Part shown: positions 41,270 to 55,100 of the stretch, piece by piece
Layout: the number at the start of each line of letters is the position of its first letter
Position numbering within the stretch: the stretch's first letter is position 1
Assembly: GCA_963693315.1 (NCBI GenBank)
Contig: OY856186.1
Span: 367,281,859 to 367,345,858 of the forward strand
Direction: 5' to 3'
From: Diogma glabrata
Taxonomy: Eukaryota > Arthropoda > Insecta > Diptera > Cylindrotomidae
DNA length: 64,000 nucleotides
Notes under the pieces: generated by a model
Told to the model about the DNA's origin: nothing
Databases searched by the model: none
What the model saw: only the letters and a program-made list of their open reading frames with translations
Made by a program: the position numbers and the translations under genes

Positions 41270-41800
41270 AAGAAGCTTATTTGCACACTATTTGCATTTG
41301 ATTAGCATTTATTTGCATTTTTTTTCGTGCAAATAAAATGCAAACAAAAACCAAATAAAATGCAAGAAAAGTGCAAATAAAGTAAAACTAAAATGCAAAT
41401 AACATCCAAATTAAATGCAAATCAAATGCAAAAAAACGCAAGTAAAATGCAAACCAAATTCAAATAAAATGGAAATTTATTTTTACTTTATTTGGATTTT
41501 AGTTGTATATTATTTGCATTTTATCTCCAAATTATTTGCACTTTATTTTTTTATTTCTCCAAATTATTTACATTTTTTTTATGCAATTAAAATGCAAACA
41601 AGGTGCCAATAAAGTACAAATAAATTTGCATTTTATTTTCACTTTATTTGCATTTTGTTTGCACTTTGTTTGCATTTTATTTAGTACCAATAAGAAATGC
41701 AAATAAAATGCAAATAAAGTGCATATAAAATGCTAATAAAATGCAAATAACATGCAACTAAAATTCAGCTAAAACATAAAATGCATACAAAGTTTGCGTT
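41270..41800. repeat. 11-bp repeat array, second block, several orientation switches
   Basis: Long block of TGCAAATAAAATGCAAAC-type units. Orientation alternates at about 41480, 41580 and 41620, and a further flip lies near 41690, so it can fold on itself repeatedly. The overlapping plus ORFs here are lysine/phenylalanine shadows of the repeat. Confidence 0.85.
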
Positions 41801-42007
41801 TTATTTGTATTTTTGTACATCTGAGGACGCATGTCATTTCCCAGCCACAGTTGAACTTGGTGGAATGTTCGGAGGGAATGCTGTTTTACTGCTCCCTTGG
41901 TGGGAGCAGGACAAGAGATATCAAGCTTACCACCATGTTCAAGAATGACTTGTACCTGTGTTGGTGTTGAGGCAGACCTTTTTCGCTGGAGCCCCACACC
42001 ACCTCAA

Positions 42008-43836
<1,829 letters not shown>

Positions 43837-44988
43837 TTGAGAAGATATTTCTCTGTAAAAAAAATCAAGAAGTTAGAAGAAAAACCAAAAGGAAATCAAT
43901 CAACGCAAAAACAAAAAGAAAATCAAACCGAGAAAATTGAAAAATTAATCCAGAAAGTCAGCGAACTGACAAATATAATCACTTCTTTAATTAAAAAAAA
44001 TGAAGAGCTGGAAAATACGATCAAATTTTTAAAAACCAATAAACATGTGGAAGAACAAGTAATTAATGACAATTCACAACAAGATCAGGTGCCCATAGTA
44101 GATGACTCTGTGGACTCTGATGACAGCAATTTTCCAGAAATTCTTCCTACAGAAGAGAGCAGGAAAAATTAAAAATGACAGCAAAGCTGCAGAGATTCAA
44201 AAAATCCCTCAAATAATTGAACGTCCTTCAATAGCTGAAACAAAAGCTACCCAGAAAACAGCTAACACAACGGATCAAAATAAAATTATAAATATCAATA
44301 AAATGCCGCCAACAATTACGTACAACATAGATGCTAAGGATACAATAAAAAATCTTAACCTAAAATTAAAACACTTCGAGTTAAAGAAAATCAATAAAAA
44401 TGTCACCCACATCTACACAACAAACATTCAAGATCACGAAACTGCAAAAGAGGTGGTACAGAGCCTCAACAAGAAATATTACTCTTTCACACCTAAAGAG
44501 CTTAAACATCAAACGCTACTACTCAAAGGAGTTGACGCTAGCTTCGAAGAAGAGGATATCAAAGCAGCCTTTGCAGAATATAATGTAGGTAAATTCATTA
44601 CTAAAATATCGCGATATACCACAAGACATTCCAACAAATAAAACAGAGTACTAAACATTTGGCTTCTCCAAATAGCACCCAATACTACCTATCTATCTTC
44701 AACAATATCAAACGAATTCTTTTTCAAACAGTAACGTTTGAAAAACTCATTAAAACCGAGACCATTCACTGCCGTAACTGCCAACGGTATGGGCACGCGG
44801 CAGTAAACTGCAACATGCAGTATCGTTGCGTAAAATGCAACGAAAGCCATAGTCCAGGTAATTGTCCCAAAATCTCTACTGATACAGAACCTTTTTGCAT
44901 TAATTGCAACACTTATGGCCACCCAGCCAACTACAGAAATTGCCCAAAACATTTAGAGCTTATTGAAGGGAAAAACAAAGCTCAATAA
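43837..44988 (+). pseudogene. jockey-type LINE ORF1 (Gag-like), frameshifted
   Basis: Three partly overlapping frames make one broken ORF1: 43837-44172, 44102-44641 and 44659-44988. The N-terminal third is Lys/Glu-rich coiled coil. The middle has the YNIDAKDTIKNLNLKLKHF and KELKHQTLLLKGV blocks of the jockey-type Gag/PRE-C2HC region. The end has a row of knuckles: CRNCQRYGHAAVNC and CVKCNESHSPGNC, then CINCNTYGHPANYRNC. These bind RNA in the family. Two frame breaks show it is inactive. Confidence 0.85.
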
Positions 44989-45289
44989 GAACAACAAACA
45001 CAACGACTTGTTAAACAACAAATGTACAACAGATTTTCTAAACCAGGTCTAAGATACTCTAATATGGTAGCACCACAGAACAGCCCATGGAAACCAACCC
45101 AACCCACCCATGCCCGCAAACCGTAAACAAGAGAATGCTTGGGATCAAACATGCAATGGCTTATTTGGTACAAATTTTTCAGATACACTACGTCAATTCT
45201 GTGACTTCACACCATATTTCAACTCCATCCAAGACCCGATCCAAAAAAAATAGCGCTGTTCGAATTCTTTACCAAATTCACTTGTCCAA

Positions 45290-48106
45290 TATGAGTCAGC
45301 AAAACTCCCTCTTGTCAATTATACAACTTAATGTCAACTCCCTAATACGTCGACAAAAGAGACATGATCTAGAAGTCTTCTTAGAACAAATTAAACCAAA
45401 TATAGTATTACTAAACGAAACCAAAATAAAACCGGAACACAAACTTCATTTCAAAAACTACAATTTTATCCGAAATGACTGCACTCATAACTCAGGTGGT
45501 GGTACAGGAATTTTAATAAAACAGGGCATAACCTTCACGGTACTGACGCCTACAGTTACACTCAAAACCCTAGAAACCACCATCATAAAAATAAACTCTT
45601 GTAAGCAAGATTTGGTAGTGGTTGCTGCCTACTTCACTCCAAGCAAGGATAATCCAGTAATAGATACCCATGATATCACTGAACTAATGAATCTCAATAA
45701 AGCACCCAACAATAATCAATAATAATTGGAGGAGACCTAAATTTCAAACACAGCCTATGGGGAAACCCAACTCATAACACTAGTGGTAATAAACTCTATG
45801 ATTGGTTTATTTTAAACTTTGATTCGGAAAATATTAAAATTTTGCATTCAGACCTACCCTCCTTTAACCGAGGTAACTGTAGCTCGTTCCTCGATATATT
45901 AATCATCTCTAATAACATAACGGTCAATATCAACAACTTAAGCTCTCCAAATCTAAAGACCATAGACTTTGTATCTGATCATTGTGCGGTTGAACTAAAA
46001 CTAACCTTAAATTTTAAAATACCCAGGCAACTTCCTACACGGATTCCTAACTATAGTGCAATAAACTGGAAAGACCTTAATACTTATCTTAACGGCAAGC
46101 TGGATGAGTTAATGATACCAACAGATATTAACTTGACCCCTATACAAATAGACAATATTCTTAATAAACTTCAAGAAATCCTAGATAATGCTACCCAACT
46201 TAAGGTCCCAGTTACAACAATCAATTACTCTACTCAAATACCTCTACCCCCGAACTTAATAAAAGTTATTAAATTTAAGAGTTCTCTTCGCAGACAGCTA
46301 CATAGAAATAGACTATCGCTGACAGGTAATACTATACAATCCCAAATTAAAAACGCAAGCAATATAATAAAACAACTAATCCAAATTCACTATGAGAATT
46401 ACTGGAATACCAAACTCTCAAATATTAAGCTTGATAATAATACTTTCAAAGAAATTATCAGGCTAACTGGAAGAAAACTATACCATAGCATCCCAACACT
46501 CACTGACACAACCCTCAACACACAAATCTCTCACAAACCAGATAAATCCAACGTTTTAGCGCAAATCTTCATGGATATCCATTCTTAAAATAATTCTATG
46601 GGCCTTGAATGGTTTACAAGAGCAGTTGACCAAATCCAAAATTACATCAGCATCCATAATGCTCCTCTAACTGTCCTATCTAACAACCCAATTACCTCTA
46701 CAGAGCACTACCAAAGAGAAAATACTAGTGAACACTAGTAAACTATCTCAAAAATACACAGATATCTTAACGGTAATAATAAATCACTGCTATAACATAG
46801 GATATTTCCCAAATATCTGGAAAATTGCAATAATTACTCCGATCCACAAAAGTGGAAAAACCCCAATCTCCCGACGAGCTACAGGCCAATTTCACTTCTT
46901 TCTAACATCAGTAAAATCTATGAAAAATTTCTTCTTGAAAAAATTGAGCATCATTGCACAGAAAACAACATTATACCTGGCACAAAATTAGGTTTTCGAG
47001 CCTCTCGTTCAACCACTGCGGCCATACTCAAAACTGATGTTGCTCAAAAACTTAATCAAAAAACCCCAACTACGGTTTGGCATGGATAAAGGGCACAATC
47101 CAAAAACTCATAAAATATAAATTTCACCCACAAATTATAAAAACTGTATTCAGTTTCCTCACGAACAGATGCTCTCGCATCAGCAGATGATCTCTGCTTA
47201 AGATAGGTAACTCCCTTTCTAACCCAATTAATATTCAAGCTGGAGTACCCCAAGGCTTCATACTTGGTCCTATACTATTTTCTATTTTAACATCAGACAT
47301 AGCAAAACCGACCGACAATGGTTATCCGATTAAAACATTAGCATACGCTGACGATATCATCTTCTACACATCACAAAAAAATATTAAAAAAGCAGAAAAA
47401 GACATTAATATGCACTTGGAAACGGTATCAAAATACTTCGAGAAATGGGAAATCAAAATAAATCCAGCTAAATGTGAAACCATGACATTTAAAGGTAATA
47501 AGATACTAACAAGAGCACAAAAAAAACATCAAAAAGCTGAAAATCACAGTAAATAACTCTATAATACCAAACAAGACACAGCTATCCTACCTGGATATAG
47601 TATTCACTGAAGATCTTAAGCCGATTAAACACATCAAAGCAGTAAATCAAAAAGCCATAGCATCCTATAATAGCATCAAAACCTTATTAAGAACAAAAAA
47701 CAACCTGCAAAAAAAAGCAAAACTACTCTGCTACAAACAACTCATCAGACCAATCCTAACTTATGGGTTTCCAGAATGGTCAGACAACTCATCACACCAA
47801 ATGGAAATTCTCAAAAAATTGGAAAGAAACATTTTACGATGCTGCAATATCTATCGCAAACCATATAGCTATGAGTACGTCAACAACACAAAAATATACC
47901 AAGAATCTTCAATCACTAGAATAGATAATTACATGATAGACAACTGACTAAAATTTCTCAATAAATGTCAATACAGCAACAACGAAAACATCAAACATAT
48001 CATCAATACAGAAGAAGATATCGAATTTAACATAAAATATGTGACACCATCTTATATCAAAACACTAAAAGAAAACAACAAACTATACAACAATACACAA
48101 CAATAA
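45290..48106 (+). pseudogene. jockey-type LINE ORF2 (endonuclease-RT), heavily decayed
   Basis: Endonuclease from about 45295 (SIIQLNVNSLIRRQKRHDLE and LLNETKI), then GGDLNFKHSLWG near 45735 in another frame and SDHCAVEL near 45975. RT blocks follow: IITPIHKSGK (near 46835), SYRPISLLS-like sequence, LGFRASRSTT (near 46990), and YADD at 47344-47355. A block that should precede the RT palm is deleted near 47085. The C-terminal thumb region runs in pieces to a TAA at 48104-48106. At least five frame changes or stops. Together with ORF1 it marks one old LINE of about 4.3 kb; strand and order agree. Confidence 0.85.
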
Positions 48107-48714
48107 ACCCCAACAGAAACAAGCTAGTTTACAACATACTTCAATGATCCATCACCCAGCTAATCGTGAAATAAAACAACAAATACAATATGTAAATTAA
48201 ATACAAACCTTATCCTTTAATCCTTCTTCCCCATCTCTTGTAAATACTCACACCCCTATATATAACTCCCTTTCCCAATCAAACATCAAACCCAAACAAC
48301 AAACAAAAATACACCGCTGCCATAGGTGTATTAATCCCCACATTATATTATATAGATTCAACCTACACATATACTAAACACTTAGTATGTAACTTAATTT
48401 CAATTTTGTACTTAGGTAAAGAAAATTAATATTTTCTGTTAAGTACACAAATATCCAAACAAACTCTGTAATAAATATTTATAAGAAAAAAGGTAATAAA
48501 TAAATAAAATGAAGATTTTTCTCTTTTCTGCATCAACCATCGAGGAGGCAACATCAACTTAACGACACCAAGAAGGAACGCCTGAATATAGGTGAATATA
48601 AAACAAACAAACAAAAATATGTGTATCACAACTTGTATATAAATAGTTGTCAAATTAGTGAAAGTTTTTATAATCGGATTATCAAAGTCAATATCGGTAA
48701 ACATATTCAACTAG
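48107..48714. other. probable LINE 3' region and spacer
   Basis: AT-rich and low in G on the plus strand near 48110-48330, in keeping with an LINE 3' UTR. No clear A tail or target duplication found; no other feature. Confidence 0.4.
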
Positions 48715-49190
48715 TGAAGTTCTTCAAATATATACCGTCATACTCGTCATATTCATTTATTGAAGTCTTCAAATTATATACCGTCGTACTTGTCATATTC
48801 ATTTATTGAAGTTCTTCAAGTTATAACTATCGTCGTATTCGTCATATTCATCTAGTGAAGTTCTTCAAATTATAATTATCGTCATACTCGTCATATTAAT
48901 TCATTGAAGTTCTTCAAGTTGTAACTATCGTCATCCTCGTCATATCAATCCATTGAAGTTCTGCAAATTATAATTATCATCATCATCGTCATATTCAACC
49001 TCGTCAAATCATCAAGTTGGTACCTTCATTCAACATAGTCAAATTAATTCATTGAAGTTCTTCAAGTTACAACTATCTTCATCCTCGTCATATCCATCCA
49101 TTGAAGTTCTGCAAATTATAATTATTGTCATTCTCATCATATTCAACTTCGTTTGATCATCTGGGAATTATACAACCATCATTCAACCAC
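48715..49190. repeat. ~48-bp minisatellite
   Basis: Units of about 46-49 bp with TTGAAGTTCTTCAAATTATA and TCGTCATACTCGTCATATT. Starts of GAAGTTCTTC fall near 48717, 48763, 48809, 48858, 48906 and 48954, then 49047 and 49102 in more diverged units. No coding potential. Confidence 0.85.
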
Positions 49191-49384
49191 ATCAAATTAA
49201 AGGATTTAATGTCTTCAATTTAATTGTTTAATCTTAAATTTGAATTATGAATGTTGAAATTAAAATAATTTGATTTAACTAATTTCTTCTTTTATTATAT
49301 ACAGTCCACTTAGTTTTTGGTATTATTAACTATATAGTGTCGAGCCCAAAGCATTTAGTTAATAAGGTGGAAGATCCACCAACA

Positions 49385-49580
49385 ACATTCTATTTGCATT
49401 TTGTTTGCACTTTATTTGCATTTTATTTACATTTTATTTTCATTTTATTTGCACTTTATTTGCAATAAAATGCAACTAAAATGCAAATAAGATGAAAAAA
49501 AGGCAAATATAATGCAAATTTTATTTGGATTTGCATTTTATTTGCACTCAATTTCCATTTTAGTTGCATTTTATTTAATT
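49385..49580. repeat. 11-bp repeat array, third block
   Basis: TTTGCATTTTATTTGCAC-type units, then AAAATGCAACTAAAATGC (from about 49465), then back to the first orientation at about 49524. It abuts the dispersed repeat at 49602. Confidence 0.85.
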
Positions 49581-49601
49581 GTTATCGGAATTTAAAACTA
49601 C

Positions 49602-49858
49602 TTATAATTACCATCATTTTAAGCCCAAGACCGCATCTTTTGATATTTTGTGTTTGCAGCCAAATTACTATACTTTAAGGATGAGGTCGTTAGCCTGAAG
49701 CCACCATATTGGTCCGCCATCATGACTTTTTAAAAAAGGCTGGAAGGCATGTAAAACTAGAGGTCTATAGCTTTTATACGCCTAAACAAACATTTTACAG
49801 TTTACTATAACAGATTTTGGAGAGGGGGGTCTCCCGTTGACAGAGAATACCCCATATA
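49602..49858 (-). repeat. dispersed repeat, copy 2
   Basis: Reverse-orientation partner of 39235-39490, with the conserved blocks in the same order. The two copies differ by several indels and many substitutions. Confidence 0.8.
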
Positions 49859-50039
49859 TACAAGCATTGTGTCACACGGATGACGCAATATGATTTACAC
49901 GTTACTGTGGCATCATAAGTTTGTACATTTTCATAGCTCTAAACTTTTATTATATATTCATCTAATTATTATAAATATAAACTCATCGGCATCGGGATCA
50001 AATCAAATTGTAGAATAGTAATTGAAGGGTCAGTTTCTG

Positions 50040-50700
50040 ACCTGATATAACATCAGGTGTTCAACAAGGCGATGCACTGACGCTCGTACTATTTTATTTG
50101 GCACTTAAGTACGCGATAAGAAAAAGCCGAATCGAGACACAAACTGCATATTTAACAAATTTAGTCAAATTCTTGGCAATACAGATGATATGGCGCTTCT
50201 CAGTTGTAAATCAAAGATAGTTTAGACCATTAAGTATAGTCTCTCTCTCAGCTTGAAAGAAATGCTAAACGAATTGGATTATGCATTAACACCGGAAAAA
50301 CTAAACTTTTAACAACATCCAGGAACATATCTCCTGGAAATCTGAATATAGGGCATAAATCAAAACCCATGTGTCAGTGACATACAGAGTTTTCTACGCA
50401 TACTCAAAACTTCTGCGATCAAAAAATCTTTCGCGGTCGTGTAAACTGACATTTACAAGGCATTAATAAATAAATAAAAAACATTCGAGAGGAATGTCAT
50501 ACGAACAATTTATGGTCCATGTAAATTTGCTGAGAATCAGTATAGAATCCGAATGCATTTTCATGATTCAGACAGCTTCTTGGAGACTGCGATGTAATCG
50601 AATTCTTTATTTCCAACCAGATGCTTTGGTCATGTAGAAAGGGCTCCATTAGATGAACGAGATGAATGGAAGCTGATAGAACGTACGGTAAAATCGCATG
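50040..50700 (+). pseudogene. LINE reverse transcriptase scrap
   Basis: SGVQQGDALTLVLFYLALKY near 50050-50110 matches the conserved GLRQGDAxSPxLFNLAL RT block. Later, CFGHVERAPLDERDEWK (50622-50672) matches the C-terminal WFGHV block of endonuclease-RT LINEs. The YADD motif between them is not intact and many stops occur. It is an old RTE- or jockey-type fragment unrelated in detail to copies A and B. Confidence 0.65.
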
Positions 50701-50704
50701 GGAT

Positions 50705-51130
50705 GTAAACGCCATAGAGAGAAAAATTGCTGGTCATTACATAAAATAACACTAATTTGCAGACAAGGTTTCTTTAAACGGTGATTTTTTGGGGTTATTG
50801 ATTCTATGACTATCTTATCATATTTAATAATCATGAAATTAACAACACAAACTGCTATGATGGATTACCGTAATCAATAACTAACAACAGTTCGAACAAA
50901 TTAATTTATACTAATAAAATACTATTTGTTATTACTCAAACTTAATAAATATTATCAAAAATTAAGAAATTGAAATTCACTTGATTGATTTTACTTTGAT
51001 TTATTTAGGATTAACTGTGTTTTGTTATCGTTCGTAAAAACAAAAATATTTTTTCAGTTTTATCATTACTGTGATACTGGAAATTATCTAAAAATAATTT
51101 TACATTTTCTTCTATCTTTATCGTTGTCAT
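50705..51130. other. intergenic, 3' side of the minus-strand gene
   Basis: AT-rich. A candidate polyadenylation signal for the minus-strand gene (AATAAA as TTTATT) lies at 51000-51005, about 125 bp past its stop. No other feature. Confidence 0.4.
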
Positions 51131-52325
51131 TTAAAATGGACAACAAAATGATCCCAAATCGTTAGGATTCAAACATCCAGATGGAAAGCATACAATTCCA
51201 GTTCTGACTAGAACTGCAACATTCGTTTTTGAAAGTTTCATTTCTTTTTCCGTCCATTGTAAGAGATTAGCAGAGAAATCTTGTGGCACTTCTGTTTCCT
51301 AAATAAATGAATATTAAAATTATATTATAAATTTTTGTTATTAAATTTAAATTTTTAAAATAGTTACACTAAATGAGTTTGTAACGGCAAACGGCTTCGG
51401 TGTTTTTTCAATTGATAATGAGCGAACAAGCTTATTCGGCGTATTCAGTTGAGTTGTTGAATTAAGAAGAGCAAGACGTAAATGATGTCTTATAAACTCA
51501 CCACGACCTGAAAAAAAATGTTGTTTATTCTTCTAAAAAACTCATCATAATTTGTTTTATTGGTTATAGTTTGTAGATTTTTTAAGGGTGATCAGTCATT
51601 CAATGTTGAATTTGGCCATATGGAAACCAGGTTGTGAATATATATTTATAGAAACACAATTGCTTCTAACAAGAAATCGAGGCAAAGAAAATAACAGTTC
51701 TATCAAAAATATTTAATCTATTGTATTTCAGGCAAAGTGTGTCCTGAAAATTGTCCAAAAAAATGCCTTTTGGATGGATTGATGAGATTTAATTTCGGGA
51801 ATAAACTTAAATTTTGGTTTGTTAAAAACTAGAAAGAACCCTAAACAAAGTTGATCTACGGTTATTCTGCTTGAGTAATTTCGAAAAATATTTTGATAAA
51901 ATTTGCCCATTTCCAACCTTGTATTAAGAAATATCTGTCATGAAATTTGTTCTGAAGGTGACAGTTTCACTAAACCTTATGTTATTCGAAAAATTCTAAC
52001 AGTTAAACTAGGTTGTGTTGAAATCAAAACGCAAACAAGAATACGTGTCACAACGATTTAAACGCTATCATAAAAATAAAAAAACATCTCATCCCTTCTT
52101 ATCAAAAAGAACATATTGATCACATAAATAATATAAACGAAAGATTTACTTAAAATCTAATAACCCTAAAATAAAATAATATGTTAGATACTTACGTTCC
52201 ACTGGTACTTTTTCAATTACGCTTTTCCCAATTTTGTGAGTATTTGAAGTTTCAGTACCTGAAACAACATCAATTGCTAGTAGTAATCCAAATCCTGATA
52301 TAAGAAATATAATCGTTTGTTTCAT
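51131..52325 (-). CDS. small secreted protein, unrecognised family (minus copy of divergent pair)
   Basis: Three-exon gene, 145 codons, not visible as one ORF. Exons: 52196-52325, 51368-51507, 51131-51298. Donors are GTAAG and GTAAC, acceptors CAG and TAG; intron phases are 1 and 0; introns are 688 and 69 bp. Residues 1-22 form a signal peptide (MKQTIIFLISGFGLLLAIDV, then small residues at the predicted cut). Exon 2 begins RRGEFIRHHLRLALL and is then poorly conserved. Exon 3 (55 residues) has DFSANLLQWTEKEM, then VCFPSGC and NPNDLGSFCCPF at the very end, so all four mature cysteines sit in the last 20 residues (C-x4-C-x9-C-C). The paralogue at 53157 has the same exon lengths in exon 3, the same intron phases and the same ending. 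I recognise no family; secretion is inferred, function unknown. The gene structure is well supported by the paralogue comparison. Confidence 0.85.
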
Positions 52326-53156
52326 TTTAACACGAAATTTCTATTATAGGTCAAATATTTTAATTCTTTAATCTTCCACAAATTTGATTCTACCTTCTTT
52401 AAGGTAGTTTCAATCACAAACTAACTAAGTGCATTTTAATATGTCTCACTGTTTATATACATATTTGTTTTAATTTTTAAGATAATTTTAATCCATCTTA
52501 TTAAAAACGAAAAATGTTAATCCACCACAATAAATCATTAATTCATAAAAAAAAACGTTAAATTGGTAAATATTTTTGAGTAATTTTACAAGTTTAGTAA
52601 AAACTAAACGGAGGAATTGCTAACAGTATACGATGCACCACAATCATAATTAGGGAAAATGTCATAATGCTCATCTACCGCCATTAGGCTTTTCATCACG
52701 GTGACAAAAAAAACTTCTGCTTGAAACTGATCATTATTGAACACAATAATTCATAACAAAGTGGCTACTGCGTATCCAAAATGTACGCAGCATAAACCGT
52801 CGTTTTATTTCTATCTCGTGAGACTAATCGTCATCGCAAGCACTGTTTTTCTCTTCACGTTACTTCCTTTGTCATATGCATTCTTCGTCATGCTGAGATA
52901 ACTTGTTGTTAAGCTAAATCAGAATTATATATGATAAGATGTTTTAGGACAAAATTTCTAAGTTGTTTTCAACATAAATTAACCTTATCTTCATGATTGT
53001 CAAAAGTTTTGATTTTATTTGGATTACAAAAAACTGAATATAACAAATATATTTAATATTTTGATTACTTTTAGTCAACTATAACACAGCGTTCTGTAAG
53101 GTTCAACTAAAAAGTTGTGTAGAAGAAATCATACGGTTAACAATTTACAGTATAAA
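52326..53156. promoter_or_regulatory. 831-bp head-to-head intergenic region (shared promoter candidate)
   Basis: Lies between the two divergent start codons and contains no ORF or repeat that I can see. Both genes must draw their promoters from here. I found no long inverted similarity between its two halves, so the promoters may have diverged after duplication. Confidence 0.45.
52452..52459 (-). promoter_or_regulatory. candidate TATA box for the minus-strand gene
   Basis: TATATAAA on the minus strand, 127 bp upstream of the ATG at 52325, which allows a 5' UTR of about 100 bases. No conserved initiator was found, so this is only a candidate. The plus-strand gene has a weaker TATATTTA near 53047-53054. 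Confidence 0.4.
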
Positions 53157-55048
53157 ATGAATCCAATTAATATATTGCTAACGCTTGTTGGGCTGATTGC
53201 CGCTCTACATTTATCTACCGCCGAACAACGGAAGACTGGAAACGATGTATTTCAATTAGTTCCAGAAAAGTGTGAGTTATTTTTAAATTAAGTGAAGTGA
53301 ATCAATCGCAACTATTATCTTCGATTAAATTTTTATCAATGCCGCCACTATTTCGTAGATTTTTAGTAAATTATATATTATTGTATTATTTTCTACCGTT
53401 AAAAGTGTTAAATCATTTAGTTAGTTCACTTCAAATCATATATTTTAGTTACCTTTAATGCAAATAGAGTATGCTAATCATATCATCTTTATATAATTTT
53501 ACAGGCTAAATGCACTAAAACTAACAAAATTGTTTGTAGTTTGAACATTTAAAATGATACAAATTAATTTCGTATATGTTTTCTTAAAATTCAAAATTTA
53601 AAACCTTAATTGAAAAAAAAATCAATTTATTTTTAATTATACAAAACTTTAATTTGGTGAGTTTTGAAATTTTCCTGCTATAGTAATTCTAACTCTAACT
53701 CTAACTCTAACTCTAACTCTAACTCTAACTCTAACTCTAACTCTAACTCTAACTCTAACTCTAACTCTAACTCTAACTCTAACTCTAACTCTAACTCTAA
53801 CTCTAACTCTAACTCTAACTCTAACTCTAACTCTAACTCTAACTCTAACTCTAACTCTAACTCTAACTCTAACTCTAACTCTAACTCTAACTCTAGCTCT
53901 AGCTCTAACTCTAACTCTAACTCTAACTCTAACTCTAACTCTAACTCTAACTCTAACTCTAACTCTAACTCTAACTCTAACTCTAACTCTAACTCTAACT
54001 CTAACTCTAACTCTAACTCTAACTCTAACTCTAACTCTAACTCTAACTCTAACTCTAACTCTAACTCTAACTCTAACTCTAACTCTAACTCTAACTCTAA
54101 CTCTAACTCTAACTCTAACTCTAACTCTAACTCTAACTCTAACTCTAACTCTAACTCTAACTCTAACTCTAACTCTAACTCTAACTCTAACTCTAACTCT
54201 AACTCTAACTCTAACTCTAACTCTAACTCTAACTCTAACTCTAACTCTAACTCTAACTCTAACTCTAACTCTAACTCTAACTCTAACTCTAACTCTAACT
54301 CTAACTCTAACTCTAACTCTAACTCTAACTCTAACTCTAACTCTAACTCTAACTCTAACTCTAACTCTAACTCTAACTCTAACTCTAACTCTAACTCTAA
54401 CTCTAACTCTAACTCTAACTCTAACTCTAACTCTAACTCTAACTCTAACTCTAACTCTAACTCTAACTCTAACTCTAACTCTAACTCTAACTCTAACTCT
54501 AACTCTAACTCTAACTCTAACTCTAACTCTAACTCTAACTCTAACTCTAACTCTAACTCTAACTCTAACTCTAACTCTAACTCTAACTCTAACTCTAACT
54601 CTAACTCTAACCCAAACATTAATTTTAACTTTAATGCTTTTTTTTTTATTTATAGCTCGTGGTGATTTTATACGATTGCATTTAGGACTAGGTTTATTGC
54701 AAACCGTAATTCAACCAACAAATACCGATAATATAATCCACAAACATAAAAATTGGCTCAGAAATTACTTTAATTTTTCAGATGAAGAATTGGACACAAT
54801 CGAAAAATTAAGTGTAATTAGTGGAGAAAATAATTTAATTAAGTTTAGTTAATCTTATAATATATAAGTATATTTTTCAGACCATTAAAGTACCTGATGA
54901 TTTTTCGGTCAACCTTTTATATTGGATAGAACAAGAAATGGATTTGTCTAGAACCAACATTGTTCAGCTAGTCACAGAAGGATTAGTATGTACACCAAGT
55001 GGTTGTTTTAATCCATCAGATTTAGGTCCTTACTGCTGCCCGTTTTGA
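53157..55048 (+). CDS. small secreted protein, unrecognised family (plus copy of divergent pair)
   Basis: Three-exon gene, 146 codons. Exons: 53157-53271, 54656-54813, 54881-55048. Donors GTGAG and GTAAT, acceptors TAG and CAG; phases 1 and 0, as in the minus copy. Introns are 1384 and 67 bp; the first contains a 924-bp (TCTAAC)n array. Residues 1-22 read as a signal peptide (MNPINILLTLVGLIAALHLS, then TA-EQ). Exon 2 starts SRGDFIRLHLGLGLL and adds a charged helical stretch absent from the paralogue. Exon 3 (55 residues) has DFSVNLLYWIEQEM, then VCTPSGC and NPSDLGPYCCPF. It is identical to the minus copy at 34 of 55 positions, while the rest is much less alike, so the C-terminal exon is under constraint. 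An AATAAA at 55095-55100 follows the stop by 47 bp. The conserved Cys and Pro-Ser-Gly-Cys turn suggest a small disulfide-locked C-terminal knot; the role is unknown. Confidence 0.87.
53688..54611. repeat. (TCTAAC)n intronic microsatellite
   Basis: 924 bp, about 154 units of the hexamer TCTAAC (reverse strand GTTAGA), with only two variant units (CTAGCT, near 53895). It lies inside intron 1 of the plus-strand secreted-protein gene and yields only Asn-Ser or Glu-Leu shadows. Confidence 0.99.
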
Positions 55049-55094
55049 AGTTGAATGATAGATAATAGGTTTTTGTAATTAAATTGTAATTTTT

Positions 55095-55100
55095 AATAAA
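55095..55100 (+). promoter_or_regulatory. polyadenylation signal of the plus-strand gene
   Basis: Canonical AATAAA 47 bp after the stop at 55048, in an AT-rich 3' end. Confidence 0.7.

Noticed and set aside
53688..54611. Interstitial telomere
   Set aside because: The hexamer is not the insect TTAGG unit and there is no degenerate telomere flank; kept only as a microsatellite with a note.
53664..54665. 333-codon Asn-Ser repeat ORF and its 313-codon Glu-Leu antisense
   Set aside because: Lies inside intron 1 of the plus-strand gene; hexamer repeat with no stop in two frames.
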